Below are positions 25,627 to 34,852 of a DNA stretch of 64,000 bases, piece after piece. The DNA is from Pseudomonas sp. 10S4 (lineage in GTDB: Bacteria > Pseudomonadota > Gammaproteobacteria > Pseudomonadales > Pseudomonadaceae). The notes beneath the pieces are model-generated. The model searched no databases. It was given only the letters and a program-made list of their open reading frames with translations, and was not told the DNA's origin. Numbering within the stretch: position 1 is the stretch's first letter; each line of letters opens with the position of its first letter. Both the position numbers and the translations under genes were made by a program. Location: assembly GCF_034344865.1 (NCBI RefSeq), contig NZ_CP133774.1, positions 6,386,001-6,450,000 of the forward strand. Reading direction: 5' to 3'.

Positions 25627-26487
25627 ATGCGCCAAGCCGTCCTGTCCTTTCGCGTTGCTTCGCTCTGCCTCATGCCTTTGCTTCCCCTGTTTGCCACGTC
25701 CGCCCATGCCAGCGAGGAGCGGCAACTAGTGTCGGACATCAACAACTACCGCGCCCACCCTGGCCGCTGCTCGGTACGTCCGCCCCAATCTCTGACACCC
25801 CTAGCGCTGAAATCGAACCTGGCCTTGCCGATCGGTTACGGCGGCCCGTTGCGCGAGGGTTTGAAGCAGAACGGCTATCAAGCGGTGAGCGTGCGCACCA
25901 TCCGCCTGGTCGGTGCGCAAGATGCCGAAGAGGCGTTCGATATGCTGCAGGGCCGCTACTGCGGGGCGCTGCTCGATGGGCAGTACGCCGACATCGGTAT
26001 CAGTCGCGCCCGCAGCGAGTGGCAAGTGGTGCTGGCGCAGCCGTTGCTCGACAGTCGCATGGGCGACCCGCGAGCCACGAGCAAGACCTTGCTGACCGAG
26101 GTCAACGCCGCACGGGCCAGGCCGCGGATGTGTGGTCGCCAGCGTTTTGCCGCCGCCCGGCCGCTGAGCTGGAATGCCGCGTTGGGCGCCGCCGCGCAGG
26201 GCCACAGCAAAGCCATGGCCTACGGCAATTACTTCGCACACCAGGACCCCGACGGTGATATGCCGGCAGACCGCGCCAGGGCCGCTGGCTACCGTGGCCG
26301 GCAGATCGGCGAGAACATCGCCGCCGGCCAGGGCTCACCGAGCAAGGCGATGGCCGGTTGGCTAGCCAGCCCCGGCCACTGCGCCAACTTGATGAACCCG
26401 ATGTTCACCCAGGTTGGCGCAGCCTTTGCCACCGATACGCGCAGCAGCGAGGGCGTCTACTGGACGATGTTGTTCGGGGCAAAATGA
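25627..26487 (+). CDS. CAP (SCP/PR1-like) domain protein, exported
   Basis: 286 residues. Residues 1-28 look like a signal peptide ending AHAS. The CAP domain is in the C-terminal half: AQGHSKAMAYGNYFAHQDP, GENIAAGQGS and WLASPGHCANLMNPMFTQVG, which supply the His-Glu-His surface pocket of the CAP superfamily. The N-terminal half has a weaker repeat of the same theme (SDINNYRAHPGRC against TEVNAARARPRMC), so the protein may be a degenerate tandem. Bacterial CAP proteins are envelope or secreted proteins of mostly unknown role. Confidence 0.85.
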   Translation: MRQAVLSFRVASLCLMPLLPLFATSAHASEERQLVSDINNYRAHPGRCSVRPPQSLTPLALKSNLALPIGYGGPLREGLKQNGYQAVSVRTIRLVGAQDAEEAFDMLQGRYCGALLDGQYADIGISRARSEWQVVLAQPLLDSRMGDPRATSKTLLTEVNAARARPRMCGRQRFAAARPLSWNAALGAAAQGHSKAMAYGNYFAHQDPDGDMPADRARAAGYRGRQIGENIAAGQGSPSKAMAGWLASPGHCANLMNPMFTQVGAAFATDTRSSEGVYWTMLFGAK

Positions 26488-26622
26488 CGCAGCAGCCGTC
26501 TACAGAAGCGCAATGGATTTAGGTAGAGTGAGGGCCTTGCGCAGCGCCTGCACACGGGGAGTCGGGAAAATGATCAATCAACAGTTGGGCGTGGTCCTTC
26601 CCGGCTTGGCCAGTCAAAACTC

Positions 26623-28008
26623 ATGACTCAGCCAGCCTCGAATCTGCCAGCCGCCACTCCCGGCAAACTCACCTCCCGTGAACTCCGTGGGTTGGTGGCG
26701 ATTCTGGTGTCGATTGCCCTCGCGGTACTCGACACCGCCATCGCCAACACCGCGCTGCCGACCATTGCCGCCGATTTACACGCGTCGCCCGCCGCGTCGG
26801 TGTGGATCATCAACGCCTACCAACTGGCGGCCGTGGCCACCCTACTGCCGTTCGCCTCGCTGGGCGGGATCATCGGGCACCGCAAGGTGTTCCTCGGTGG
26901 CATCATCCTGTTCGTGGTGGCTTCGGCGTTGTGCGCGCTCGCCTGGTCGCTGCCGACCCTGACCATCGCCCGAGTCCTCCAAGGCGTCGGCGCCAGTGCG
27001 ATCATGAGCGTGAATGCCGCGCTGATCGGCTTGATCTTTCCCCCGGAACGCCTCGGTCGCGGCCTCGGTTTAAACGCATTAGTGGTCGGCACCTGCTTCG
27101 CCGCCGGCCCGACCATCGCCTCGCTGGTGTTGTCGGTCGCCAACTGGCCGTGGCTGTTTTTGATCAATCTGCCACTGGGCCTGTTTGCCCTGACCTTCGC
27201 CTGGAGTTCCTTGCCGACCAGCACACTCAAAGCCCAGGTCTTTGACCGGCCAACAGCCGTGCTCAATGCCATCACCTTCGGTGCGTTGATCTTCGCGTTG
27301 AGCCAGGCCGCGCAGTTGGGCTCAATGAACAGCGTGTTGATCGCCCTCATGGTATTCCTGGTTGCCGGGGCCTTGATGTTGCGCCGAGAATCCGGGCGTC
27401 CGGCGCCGATGTTCCCGCTGGATTTGCTCAAGCGCCCGATGTTCGCCTTATCGGCGCTAACCGCGTTCTGTTCCTTCGCCACTCAAGGCTTGGCCTTCGT
27501 CTCGCTGCCCTTCTTCTTCGAAACAACCCTGGGCCGCGACCCGATCCAGACCGGATTCTTGATGACCCCGTGGTCCATCGTCGTGGCGCTTATCGCGCCG
27601 GTGGCCGGGCGTCTGTCCGACACCTACCCGCCCGGCCTGCTCGGCGGGATCGGGCTGGCCATTCTCAGCGCCGGCATGGTGTCCCTGGCCTTAATGCCGA
27701 GTGATCCCGGCGCAATCGAGATCGTGGTCCGCATGATCATTTGCGGCATCGGTTTCGGTTTCTTCCAGGCCCCGAACCAGAAAGCCCTGATGACCAGCGC
27801 ACCTCGGGACCGCTCCAGCGGTGCCAGCGGCACCATCGCCATCGCCCGACTGATCGGCCAGGCGACCGGTGCCGCGTTGGTCGCGTTGAGCTTCGGGATA
27901 TCCGGCCCCCACGGCCCGGTGCTGGCGCTGAGCATCGGCGCAGGGTTTGCTGCGGTGGGCAGTGTCGCGAGTGCGTTGCGGTTGGTGACGCGTAATACCA
28001 GCACCTGA
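26623..28008 (+). CDS. MFS transporter, DHA2-type drug exporter
   Basis: 461 residues with many membrane helices; at least 12, and the N-terminal motifs are of the 14-helix DHA2 class: LAVLDTAIANTALPTIAADL (motif D1), VWIINAYQLAAVATLLP and GGIIGHRKVFLGGI (motif A variant), RVLQGVGASAIMSVN (motif B), AAGPTIASL (motif C). Such pumps expel drugs or biocides by proton exchange. The substrate is not predictable. No regulator gene lies beside it. A hairpin terminator follows at 28076. Confidence 0.85.
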   Translation: MTQPASNLPAATPGKLTSRELRGLVAILVSIALAVLDTAIANTALPTIAADLHASPAASVWIINAYQLAAVATLLPFASLGGIIGHRKVFLGGIILFVVASALCALAWSLPTLTIARVLQGVGASAIMSVNAALIGLIFPPERLGRGLGLNALVVGTCFAAGPTIASLVLSVANWPWLFLINLPLGLFALTFAWSSLPTSTLKAQVFDRPTAVLNAITFGALIFALSQAAQLGSMNSVLIALMVFLVAGALMLRRESGRPAPMFPLDLLKRPMFALSALTAFCSFATQGLAFVSLPFFFETTLGRDPIQTGFLMTPWSIVVALIAPVAGRLSDTYPPGLLGGIGLAILSAGMVSLALMPSDPGAIEIVVRMIICGIGFGFFQAPNQKALMTSAPRDRSSGASGTIAIARLIGQATGAALVALSFGISGPHGPVLALSIGAGFAAVGSVASALRLVTRNTST

Positions 28009-28075
28009 TCCTGACCGACGGTACCAACTCACGCGAACCGCTCTGGAAAGCAGTTCCGAACAAACAGCAGAACCC

Positions 28076-28101
28076 AAAATCCCGGCATGCCCGGGATTTT
28101 T
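28076..28101 (+). terminator. Rho-independent terminator after the MFS gene
   Basis: AAAATCCCGG and CCGGGATTTT form a 10-bp stem around CATGC and are followed by a further T, about 70 bases after the stop. Confidence 0.8.
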
Positions 28102-28141
28102 CACGCCTCAATCTGACACGTTTATTTTCAGACTATTGATT

Positions 28142-28162
28142 AATGAAATAATACATGTCATT
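28142..28162 (+). promoter_or_regulatory. Candidate operator before the ABC transporter operon
   Basis: An inverted repeat AATGA-N11-TCATT in an A/T-rich stretch about 95-115 bases before the binding-protein start. RpiR-type regulators bind such A/T-rich palindromes, and an RpiR gene closes this operon, but the assignment is only a suggestion. Confidence 0.3.
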
Positions 28163-28255
28163 TATAGCCTCACAAAATCATCAGGACTGCTCCACCGCGC
28201 CAACCGGACGGCTCGCACCTGCACCACCCAACGCCCCCTCCAAGGAGTCAACAAT

Positions 28256-29032
28256 ATGAACAAGACAGAACTTCTAGGTGCCCTGGCACTGTGCGCTTTC
28301 AGCTTTTTGGCTCACGCCGACGACGACAGCCTGCGCATCGGTATCGAGGCCGCTTACCCGCCCTTCTCCTACAAAACGCCGGAGGGCAACGTCAGTGGTT
28401 TCGACTACGACATCGGCAACGCGCTGTGCGAAGAGATGAAGGTCAAATGTGAGTGGGTGATCCAGGAATTCGACGGCATGATCCCGTCGCTCAAAGTGCG
28501 CAAGATCGATGCCGTGTTGTCGTCGATGTCGATCACTGAAGACCGGATGAAGTCGGTCGACTTCAGCAAAAAGTACTACCACACGCCGGGCAAGTTCGCG
28601 ATGAAGGCCGGCAATGTGATCAACGACCCTCTGGTGGATCTCAAGGGCAAGAAAGTCGGCGTGCAACGCTCCTCGACTTACGACCGTTTCGCCACCGAGC
28701 AGCTTGAAAAAGCCGGGGTCGACGTGGTGCGTTACGGCTCACAAAACGAAGCCTTTCTCGACCTCGCCTCGGGTCGTCTGGACGCCACCCTCGCCGACAT
28801 CGTCAACACCAATGAAAGCTTTATCAAAACCCCGGCAGGCAACGGTTTCGCCCTGGTTGGGCCGGACATCAGCGACCCGAAATACTTCGGTCGCGGCGCC
28901 GGGATTGCGGTGCGCAAAGGCGACAGTGTGACCGTCGCGCGCCTCAACACCGCGATTGATGCGATCCGTGCCAACGGCAAGTACCAGCAAGTGATGGCCA
29001 AGTACTTCGCGTTCGATATCTACGGCGAATAA
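28256..29032 (+). CDS. Polar amino acid ABC transporter, periplasmic binding protein
   Basis: 258 residues of the ArgT/HisJ (SBP_bac_3) family. Residues 1-20 are a signal peptide ending AHAD. The mature start DDSLRIGIEAAYPPFSYKTP is the lysine/arginine/ornithine/histidine-binding signature; later IPSLKVRKIDAVLSSMSIT and GKKVGVQRSSTYDRFA line the ligand cleft. The ATG at 28256 follows AAGGAG. It opens an operon with two permeases, a deacylase, an ATPase and an RpiR regulator; the true ligand may be an acylated or modified amino acid. Confidence 0.9.
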   Translation: MNKTELLGALALCAFSFLAHADDDSLRIGIEAAYPPFSYKTPEGNVSGFDYDIGNALCEEMKVKCEWVIQEFDGMIPSLKVRKIDAVLSSMSITEDRMKSVDFSKKYYHTPGKFAMKAGNVINDPLVDLKGKKVGVQRSSTYDRFATEQLEKAGVDVVRYGSQNEAFLDLASGRLDATLADIVNTNESFIKTPAGNGFALVGPDISDPKYFGRGAGIAVRKGDSVTVARLNTAIDAIRANGKYQQVMAKYFAFDIYGE

Positions 29033-29124
29033 GCCCTTACCTGTGACCCTGGCGTCGCCCCGCTAAAGGCGCTGCGCCGGGTTTGTGTCGCGCGCCATTC
29101 GGCGCTCGCTTGAGGAATTTCATC

Positions 29125-29814
29125 ATGCTTCACGGCTACGGATCGAGCATTCTCGATGGCGCCTGGCTGACCATCAACCTGGCCCTGACCTCCATGGCCA
29201 TGGCGATTGCCCTCGGCCTGATCGGTGCAGCGTTTCGCTTGTCGCCGCTCAAATGGCTGGCGATGCTCGGCGAAAGTTACACCACCCTGATTCGCGGTAT
29301 TCCTGACCTGGTGCTGATCCTGCTGATCTTCTACGGCGGCCAGGACCTGGTGAACCGCCTCGCGCTCGCGTTCGGTTACACCCACTACATCGACATCAAC
29401 CCGTTCATTGCCGGCGTCTGCACCATGGGCTTCATTTTTGGTGCCTATCTCTCGGAGACTTTTCGTGGTGCGTTCATGGCGATCCCCAAAGGCCAGGCCG
29501 AGGCTGGCGCGGCGTATGGCATGAGTGGCGCGCAAGTGTTCTGGCGGATTCTGGTGCCGCAGATGATCCGCTTCGCCATTCCGGGCTTCACCAATAACTG
29601 GCTGGTGCTGACCAAATCCACCGCATTGATCTCGGTAATCGGCCTGCAAGACATGATGTTCAAAGCCAAGAACGCGGCGGACGCGACCCACGAGCCGTTT
29701 ACGTTTTTCCTCGCGGTGGCGGCGCTGTACCTGATGCTCACCAGCGTGTCGTTGCTGGTGCTGCGCTATCTGGAAAAACACTACTCGGTCGGCATCAAAG
29801 CCGCCGAACTGTGA
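29125..29814 (+). CDS. ABC transporter permease, HisQ-like
   Basis: 229 residues with about five membrane helices and the inner-membrane ABC permease fold of the HisQ/HisM/GlnP type: YTTLIRGIPDLVLILLIFYG near residue 52, and the EAA loop AEAGAAYGMSGAQVFWRILV, which contacts the ATPase. The start at 29125 has GAGG nine bases upstream. It is spaced 92 bases from the binding-protein gene and 16 from the second permease. Confidence 0.9.
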   Translation: MLHGYGSSILDGAWLTINLALTSMAMAIALGLIGAAFRLSPLKWLAMLGESYTTLIRGIPDLVLILLIFYGGQDLVNRLALAFGYTHYIDINPFIAGVCTMGFIFGAYLSETFRGAFMAIPKGQAEAGAAYGMSGAQVFWRILVPQMIRFAIPGFTNNWLVLTKSTALISVIGLQDMMFKAKNAADATHEPFTFFLAVAALYLMLTSVSLLVLRYLEKHYSVGIKAAEL

Positions 29815-29830
29815 TTGGGAGCAACCTTTG

Positions 29831-30527
29831 ATGCTCGACTACAACCTGATCTGGGAAAACCTGCCGCTGTATTTCAACGGCGCCTTGTTGACCCTCAAAG
29901 TGCTGCTGATTTCCCTGGCGTTTGGCCTGATGCTGGCGATCCCGTTGGCACTGATGCGCGTGTCCCGCTCACCGCTGCTCAGCTTCCCGGCCTGGCTCTA
30001 CACCTACGTGATTCGCGGCACGCCGATGCTGGTGCAATTGTTCCTGATCTATTACGGCCTGGCGCAGTTCGCCGCCGTGCGTGAAAGCGCGCTGTGGCCG
30101 TACCTGTCCAGCGCGACCTTTTGCGCTTGCCTGGCCTTTGCGATCAACACCAGTGCCTACAGCGCGGAACTGTTGGCCGGCAGCTTGAAGTCCACGGCCC
30201 ACGGCGAGATCGAAGCGGCCAAAGCCATGGGCATGTCGCGCTTCACCCTGTACCGGCGGATTCTGCTGCCATCGGCCTTGCGCCGGGCAGCTGCCGCAGT
30301 ACAGCAACGAAGTGCTGATGATGCTGCAAACCACCAGCCTGGCGTCGATTGTCACCCTGGTGGACATCACCGGCGCCGCGCGAACAGTCAGTTCGCGGTT
30401 CTACCTGCCGTTCGAGGCGTTCATCACCGCCGGCCTGATCTACCTGGCCCTGACCTTCATTCTGGTGCGTCTGTTCAAGCTGGCCGAGCGCCGCTGGCTG
30501 GCGTATCTGGCACCGCGCAAGCACTAA
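29831..30527 (+). pseudogene. ABC transporter permease, HisM-like, frameshifted
   Basis: A second permease of the same family: TYVIRGTPMLVQLFLIYYG and the EAA loop EIEAAKAMGMSRFTLYRRI. After LPSALRRA the frame is lost; the next frame continues LPQYSNEVLMMLQTTSLASI and ends RWLAYLAPRKH at 30527. The joined protein would be 231 residues. One base too many is present near 30289, where GCAGCTG replaces an expected GCGCTG. Both halves are otherwise well preserved, so the break is recent or a sequence error. If real, uptake by the whole operon would be lost. Confidence 0.85.
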
Positions 30528-30536
30528 GGAGCATTT

Positions 30537-31649
30537 ATGGAGCACATTGAATACTTGTTGCCGTGGAGTGCGTCGGGCACTGAACGGCGTCTGTCGCTGT
30601 TTCGCTTTGGCAGCGGGCCGCGCAAGGCTTACATCCAGGCTTCCCTGCATGCCGACGAGCTGCCGGGAATGCGCGTGGCGGTTGAACTCAAGCGACGTCT
30701 GCGGGTGCTGGAAGAACAAGGTCGGCTGAACGGAACCATCGAGCTGGTGCCGATGGCTAATCCCATCGGCATCGCCCAGATGTTCCAGGCCACCCATCAG
30801 GGGCGCTTCGAGTTCAACAGCGGCAAGAACTTCAACCGCGACTTCCCGGAACTGGTGGAAGCCGTGGCAGCGCTGGTGAAAGATCAACTGAGCGACGATG
30901 CCGACCTCAACACCGTGCTGATCCGCCGCGCCATGCTCGATGTCCTCGCCGACATGCCGCCCGCGACATCGGAACTCGATGGCCTGCGCCGGCTGTTGCT
31001 ACAACATGCCTGCGACGCCGATGTGGTGCTGGACCTGCACTGCGATTTCGAGTCGATCATGTTGCTTTACGCCATGCCGCAAAACTGGCCGCGCCTGCGC
31101 TCGTTGGCCGCTCGACTCGGTGCCGGCGCCGCTCTGCTGGCCGAAGATGCCGGCGGCAGCGCCTTCGATGAAGCCTGTGCGATTCCTTGGCTACGGTTTG
31201 CCGAACTGTTTCCTGAAGCCGCTATTGCGCTGGCCTGCGTGGCCACCACCATCGAGTTGCGCGGCATGGCCGACACCGAACGCGAGCAATGTGTGGATAG
31301 CGCCGAAGCCATTCTCGGTTACCTCGCCGAACAAGGCCTGATCAGCGGCGACTGGCCGGACGCGCCACCGAGCGGCTGCGAAGCGACGCCCTTCGCCGGC
31401 GCGCAATACGCTTATGCGCCGCACCCCGGCGTGGTGAGTTTCCTGCAACCGCTGGGCGCCCGGGTCAGGGTCGGCGATCCACTGTTCGAAGTGCTGGATC
31501 CGCTGACCGACCGCCACAGCATCGTGCGCGCCAGCACCGACGGCATCCTCTATGCCCGCGAACGCCTGCGTTTTGCCCAACCCGGTTTGTGGCTGGCCAA
31601 AGTCGCCGGCTCCCGCCTTATTCGCCAGGGTCGCTTGCTCAGCGACTGA
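30537..31649 (+). CDS. Succinylglutamate desuccinylase/aspartoacylase family deacylase
   Basis: 370 residues of the M14 zinc carboxypeptidase-like AstE/AspA family. Zinc ligands are visible in QASLHADELPGM (His and Glu, about residues 38-41) and VVLDLHCD (His), with the substrate-binding NFNRDFPEL between them. A C-terminal beta domain (VVSFLQPLGARVRVGDPLFE) completes the family layout. Members remove an acyl group from N-acyl amino acids. Its place between the permease and ATPase genes of an amino-acid transporter implies that the imported substrate is N-acylated and is cut here to a free amino acid. Confidence 0.85.
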   Translation: MEHIEYLLPWSASGTERRLSLFRFGSGPRKAYIQASLHADELPGMRVAVELKRRLRVLEEQGRLNGTIELVPMANPIGIAQMFQATHQGRFEFNSGKNFNRDFPELVEAVAALVKDQLSDDADLNTVLIRRAMLDVLADMPPATSELDGLRRLLLQHACDADVVLDLHCDFESIMLLYAMPQNWPRLRSLAARLGAGAALLAEDAGGSAFDEACAIPWLRFAELFPEAAIALACVATTIELRGMADTEREQCVDSAEAILGYLAEQGLISGDWPDAPPSGCEATPFAGAQYAYAPHPGVVSFLQPLGARVRVGDPLFEVLDPLTDRHSIVRASTDGILYARERLRFAQPGLWLAKVAGSRLIRQGRLLSD

Positions 31650-31668
31650 CTCCAGAAGAGTGAACAGC

Positions 31669-32433
31669 ATGTACAAACTTGAAATCCAGAACCTGCACAA
31701 AAGCTACGGCTCACACGAAGTACTGAAGGGTGTGTCCCTGGAAGCGAAGGCCGGCGATGTGATCAGCATCATCGGCTCCAGCGGTTCGGGTAAAAGCACC
31801 TTTTTGCGCTGCATCAACCTGCTGGAGCAGCCCAACGCCGGCAACATCGTGCTCAACGGTGAACAACTGAAACTGGTGAGCAACAAACTCGGCGGGCTCA
31901 AGGCTGCCGAACCCAAACAGTTGCAACGCATGCGTTCGCGACTGTCGATGGTGTTCCAGCATTTCAACCTCTGGTCGCACATGAGTGCGCTGGAAAATGT
32001 CATGGAAGTCCCGGTTCACGTGCTGGGCATCAACAAGAAAGAGGCACGGGAAAAGGCCGAGCATTACCTGAACAAAGTCGGCGTGGCCCATCGTATGGAC
32101 GCCTGGCCGGCACACATGTCCGGTGGCGAGCAGCAGCGGGTGGCGATTGCCCGCGCGCTGGCGATGGAGCCGGAAGTGATGCTGTTCGACGAACCGACCT
32201 CGGCCCTCGACCCGGAACTGGTCGGCGAAGTGCTCAAAGTCATGCAGGACCTGGCCCTCGAAGGCCGGACCATGGTGGTCGTGACCCACGAAATGGGCTT
32301 CGCCCGCGAGGTCTCGAACCAATTGGTGTTCCTGCACAAGGGCCAGGTCGAAGAGCGTGGCGACCCGCGTGAGGTGCTGGTCAATCCGCAGTCCGAGCGC
32401 CTCCAGCAATTTCTGTCCGGCAGTTTGAAATAG
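31669..32433 (+). CDS. ABC transporter ATP-binding protein, HisP-like
   Basis: 254 residues. Walker A GSSGSGKST is near residue 37, the Q-loop in VFQHFNLWSH, the ABC signature MSGGEQQRVAIARAL, Walker B VMLFDEPTSALDP and the switch His in VVTHEMGFA. The wording is that of the HisP/GlnQ class of polar amino-acid importers. It is spaced 19 bases from the deacylase gene, and the start at 31669 follows AGAAGAG. It energises the two permeases upstream. Confidence 0.92.
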   Translation: MYKLEIQNLHKSYGSHEVLKGVSLEAKAGDVISIIGSSGSGKSTFLRCINLLEQPNAGNIVLNGEQLKLVSNKLGGLKAAEPKQLQRMRSRLSMVFQHFNLWSHMSALENVMEVPVHVLGINKKEAREKAEHYLNKVGVAHRMDAWPAHMSGGEQQRVAIARALAMEPEVMLFDEPTSALDPELVGEVLKVMQDLALEGRTMVVVTHEMGFAREVSNQLVFLHKGQVEERGDPREVLVNPQSERLQQFLSGSLK

Positions 32434-32518
32434 TCGGTCAAACCCGCGCTGCGCACCGACGGTTGGCTTCGGATACACTCCAGCCAACCTTATGCCCTCA
32501 GGATCTGTTGAGCCGCAC

Positions 32519-33427
32519 ATGCCGACTTCATCGAAAAACACCACGGTCTATGCCGCGCCGGTCATGCGCAAACTGGCGGAAATCGTTGCCGATTTGCCGC
32601 CGTCGCTGCGCAAGGTCGCAGATTTTATCCTGCGTCACCCATTGCGGGCGGCAACGCTGACCATCGAAGAGATGGCGCACGAGACGTCGACTTCACCCGC
32701 GGCCGTCAACCGCTTGGCCAAGGCCATGGACCTGGGCGGTTACACCGGGATGAAGGCCGAACTGGTCGCAACGTTGCAGCAGATGGTCTCGCCAGTCGAC
32801 AAACTGCGCAACGAACTGGCTCATCGGCCCGGTGGCGCGTTTGGCCTGCATGAGCAAATCCAGAGCGCCAGCAGCAACCTCGCCACGGCGGCGACCAACA
32901 ATCATGCCGACACCTTCGAAGCGTTCGTCACCCGACTGACCACCGCGCGCAAAATCTACATCCTCGGCTTTGGCAACAGCGTCTACTTCGCCGGCCTCGC
33001 CGCCTCGACCCTGATGCCGTTCTGTGCCGACGCCACCGCGATCAGCATGGAAGGTGGTAACGAAAACGCCGCGTACCGACTGGCGGCGATCACCGATCAG
33101 GACGTGTTGCTGGCGATCTCGCTGCCGCGCTATTCCCTCGACACCCTGCAACTCGCGCGCTTCGCCAACGAACGTGGCGCCTCGGTACTGGCGATCACCG
33201 ACTCCCCCGCCTCGCCGCTCACCAGCATCGCCGAACACACGCTGTTTGCCCCCGCCGACCACCCGGTGTTGACCAGTTCCAACATCGCCGTGCTCGCGTT
33301 GATTGAAGGCTTGGTCGCGGGCGTGATGGCGCGCAATAAAGAAGCTGTGAAACTGGCGACCGAACTGACCGAAAGCGTGATGGCTTACCTGCACATCCCT
33401 ACCAGCGGTAAAACCCCGAAAAAATAA
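32519..33427 (+). CDS. RpiR family transcriptional regulator
   Basis: 302 residues. The N-terminal HTH_6 domain (residues about 10-85) includes LTIEEMAHETSTSPAAVNRL and AKAMDLGGYTGMKAEL; the C-terminal SIS domain (about 120-270) has KIYILGFGNSVYFAGLAAS and LAISLPRYSLDTLQLA, which usually binds a phosphosugar but in this setting may bind another ligand. Neither possible start (32492 or 32519) has a strong ribosome site; 32519 gives the length usual for the family. As the last gene of the transporter operon it probably controls that operon. Confidence 0.8.
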   Translation: MPTSSKNTTVYAAPVMRKLAEIVADLPPSLRKVADFILRHPLRAATLTIEEMAHETSTSPAAVNRLAKAMDLGGYTGMKAELVATLQQMVSPVDKLRNELAHRPGGAFGLHEQIQSASSNLATAATNNHADTFEAFVTRLTTARKIYILGFGNSVYFAGLAASTLMPFCADATAISMEGGNENAAYRLAAITDQDVLLAISLPRYSLDTLQLARFANERGASVLAITDSPASPLTSIAEHTLFAPADHPVLTSSNIAVLALIEGLVAGVMARNKEAVKLATELTESVMAYLHIPTSGKTPKK

Positions 33428-33455
33428 TGCCGCTCCGACAAGGACTGACCGGACC

Positions 33456-33980
33456 ATGCACAAAACCACCGCGCGATTGATCTTGAGGCCGCCAAAAACC
33501 GAAGATCTGGCTCGCCTGTTTGAGATCTACGGCGACCCGGCGACGAATCAGTTCAACCCGGCAGGGCCGCTGGCCGACGCTCGTCAGGCCGAAGTGTTGC
33601 TGCAAAGCTGGCTCCATCACTGGGGCAAAAACGGCTACGGCCAATGGGCGATTTCAACCAGTGGAGCACCGGAGCAGGTGATCGGTTTCGGCGGCATTGC
33701 GTTGTACAACTACCTCAACGTTGAGCGACTGAACCTGGGCTATCGGTTTGATGCCGCCGCGTGGGGCAAGGGCTATGCGACGGAGTTGGGCAGCGCAGCG
33801 CTCGAATTCGCCTTTACTGACCTGGAGGTCGAACAGGTTTATGCGTTAGTCCGGCCTGCCCACTCGGCCTCCATCGGTGTGCTGGAAAAAATCGGCATGC
33901 AACCCTTCGGTGAGCTGGATGATGTACCGGGGCAACCGCAGAGCCTGGTGTATAAGGCTGAACGCCTTCAGATGATATAG
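33456..33980 (+). CDS. GNAT family N-acetyltransferase, RimJ/RimL type
   Basis: 174 residues. The start TTARLILRPPKTEDL is typical of RimJ/RimL-like acetyltransferases; YRFDAAAWGKGYATELGSAA supplies the acetyl-CoA pyrophosphate loop, and SASIGVLEKIGMQPFGE is the C-terminal family block. Targets range from ribosomal protein N-termini to small amines; none can be assigned. Its 3' end overlaps the convergent SDR gene by 13 bases. Confidence 0.85.
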   Translation: MHKTTARLILRPPKTEDLARLFEIYGDPATNQFNPAGPLADARQAEVLLQSWLHHWGKNGYGQWAISTSGAPEQVIGFGGIALYNYLNVERLNLGYRFDAAAWGKGYATELGSAALEFAFTDLEVEQVYALVRPAHSASIGVLEKIGMQPFGELDDVPGQPQSLVYKAERLQMI

Positions 33981-34713
33981 CCGCCAGCAACCTCGATGTT
34001 CTGCCCGTTGATCCAGCCACTGTCCTCGGACAACAGCATGGCGATGACCCGCGCGACATCGGCCGGTTCGCCGACGCGACCGAGGGCGGTTTGCGAAGCG
34101 AGCAATGCTTCGAATTCATCGTTCAGGCCACCACCCAATTCCGTGCGGATCGCGCCGGGCGAGACGGCATTGGCGCGGATACGCCGCTCACCGAATTCCT
34201 TGGCCATGTAGCGGGTCAGCACTTCCAGGCCACCCTTGAACGCGGCGTACGGGGCTACGCCGGCAGTGGCCACGCGGGTGGTCGCGCTGGTCAGGTTGAC
34301 GATGCCCGCGCCCTCCTCCATCAGCGGCAACAGGGCCTGGGTCAGGAAGAACGGGCCTTTGAGGTGGACGCCCATCAGGCTGTCGAACTGCGCCTCGGTG
34401 ACCGTCTCGATCGGGTTAAACAGGCCATGTCCGGCGTTGTTGACCAAGCCTTTCAGGGTCGCCTTCTGCCAGGTCGATTGCAGCGCATGCCGTACCGCCT
34501 CGACAAACACACCAAACGAGCCGACATCCCCTACGTCCAGTTCCAACGCCACGGCCTTGCCGCCTTCAGCGTTAATAAGCGCCACGACCGACTCGGCCGC
34601 CTGGCGGTTGCTGTTGTAGGTCAGGATGACGCCCATGCCGTGCCGGGCACATAACTGGGCGGTGGCGGCGCCGATGCCGCGACTACCGCCGGTGATCAGG
34701 ATGACGAATTCAT
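33968..34713 (-). pseudogene. SDR family oxidoreductase, frameshifted near the start
   Basis: A short-chain dehydrogenase of 248 residues if corrected. The catalytic part is intact: LELDVGDV, LVNNAGHGLFN, LTSATTRVATAGVAPYAAFK with the Tyr-x-x-x-Lys, and a C-terminal EVAGGYII. The dinucleotide motif ITGGSRGIGAATAQL lies upstream in the same frame but has no start codon; the ATG at 34711-34713, which has a GGAG site, is in a different frame and stops after five codons. One missing base near 34703 would give MNSSILITGGSRGIG. It is divergent from the AraC gene at 34853, its likely regulator. Confidence 0.75.
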
Positions 34714-34852
34714 ATGTTTGCTCCGTTGTGAATGAGGTAAGCCACCACGGTAGCGATTGACCTGCCGGCGAGCGCAGCCATTCCTACTCGAAACCTGCCT
34801 GTTTCTGCTTTTTGCTTGCGCCGTGGGTGGTCATGGGATCAGATGTCTCCCC

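Noticed and set aside
32492..32518. Longer start for the RpiR regulator
   Set aside because: No ribosome site before 32492 and the extra nine residues are not typical of the family, though the choice of 32519 is also weak.
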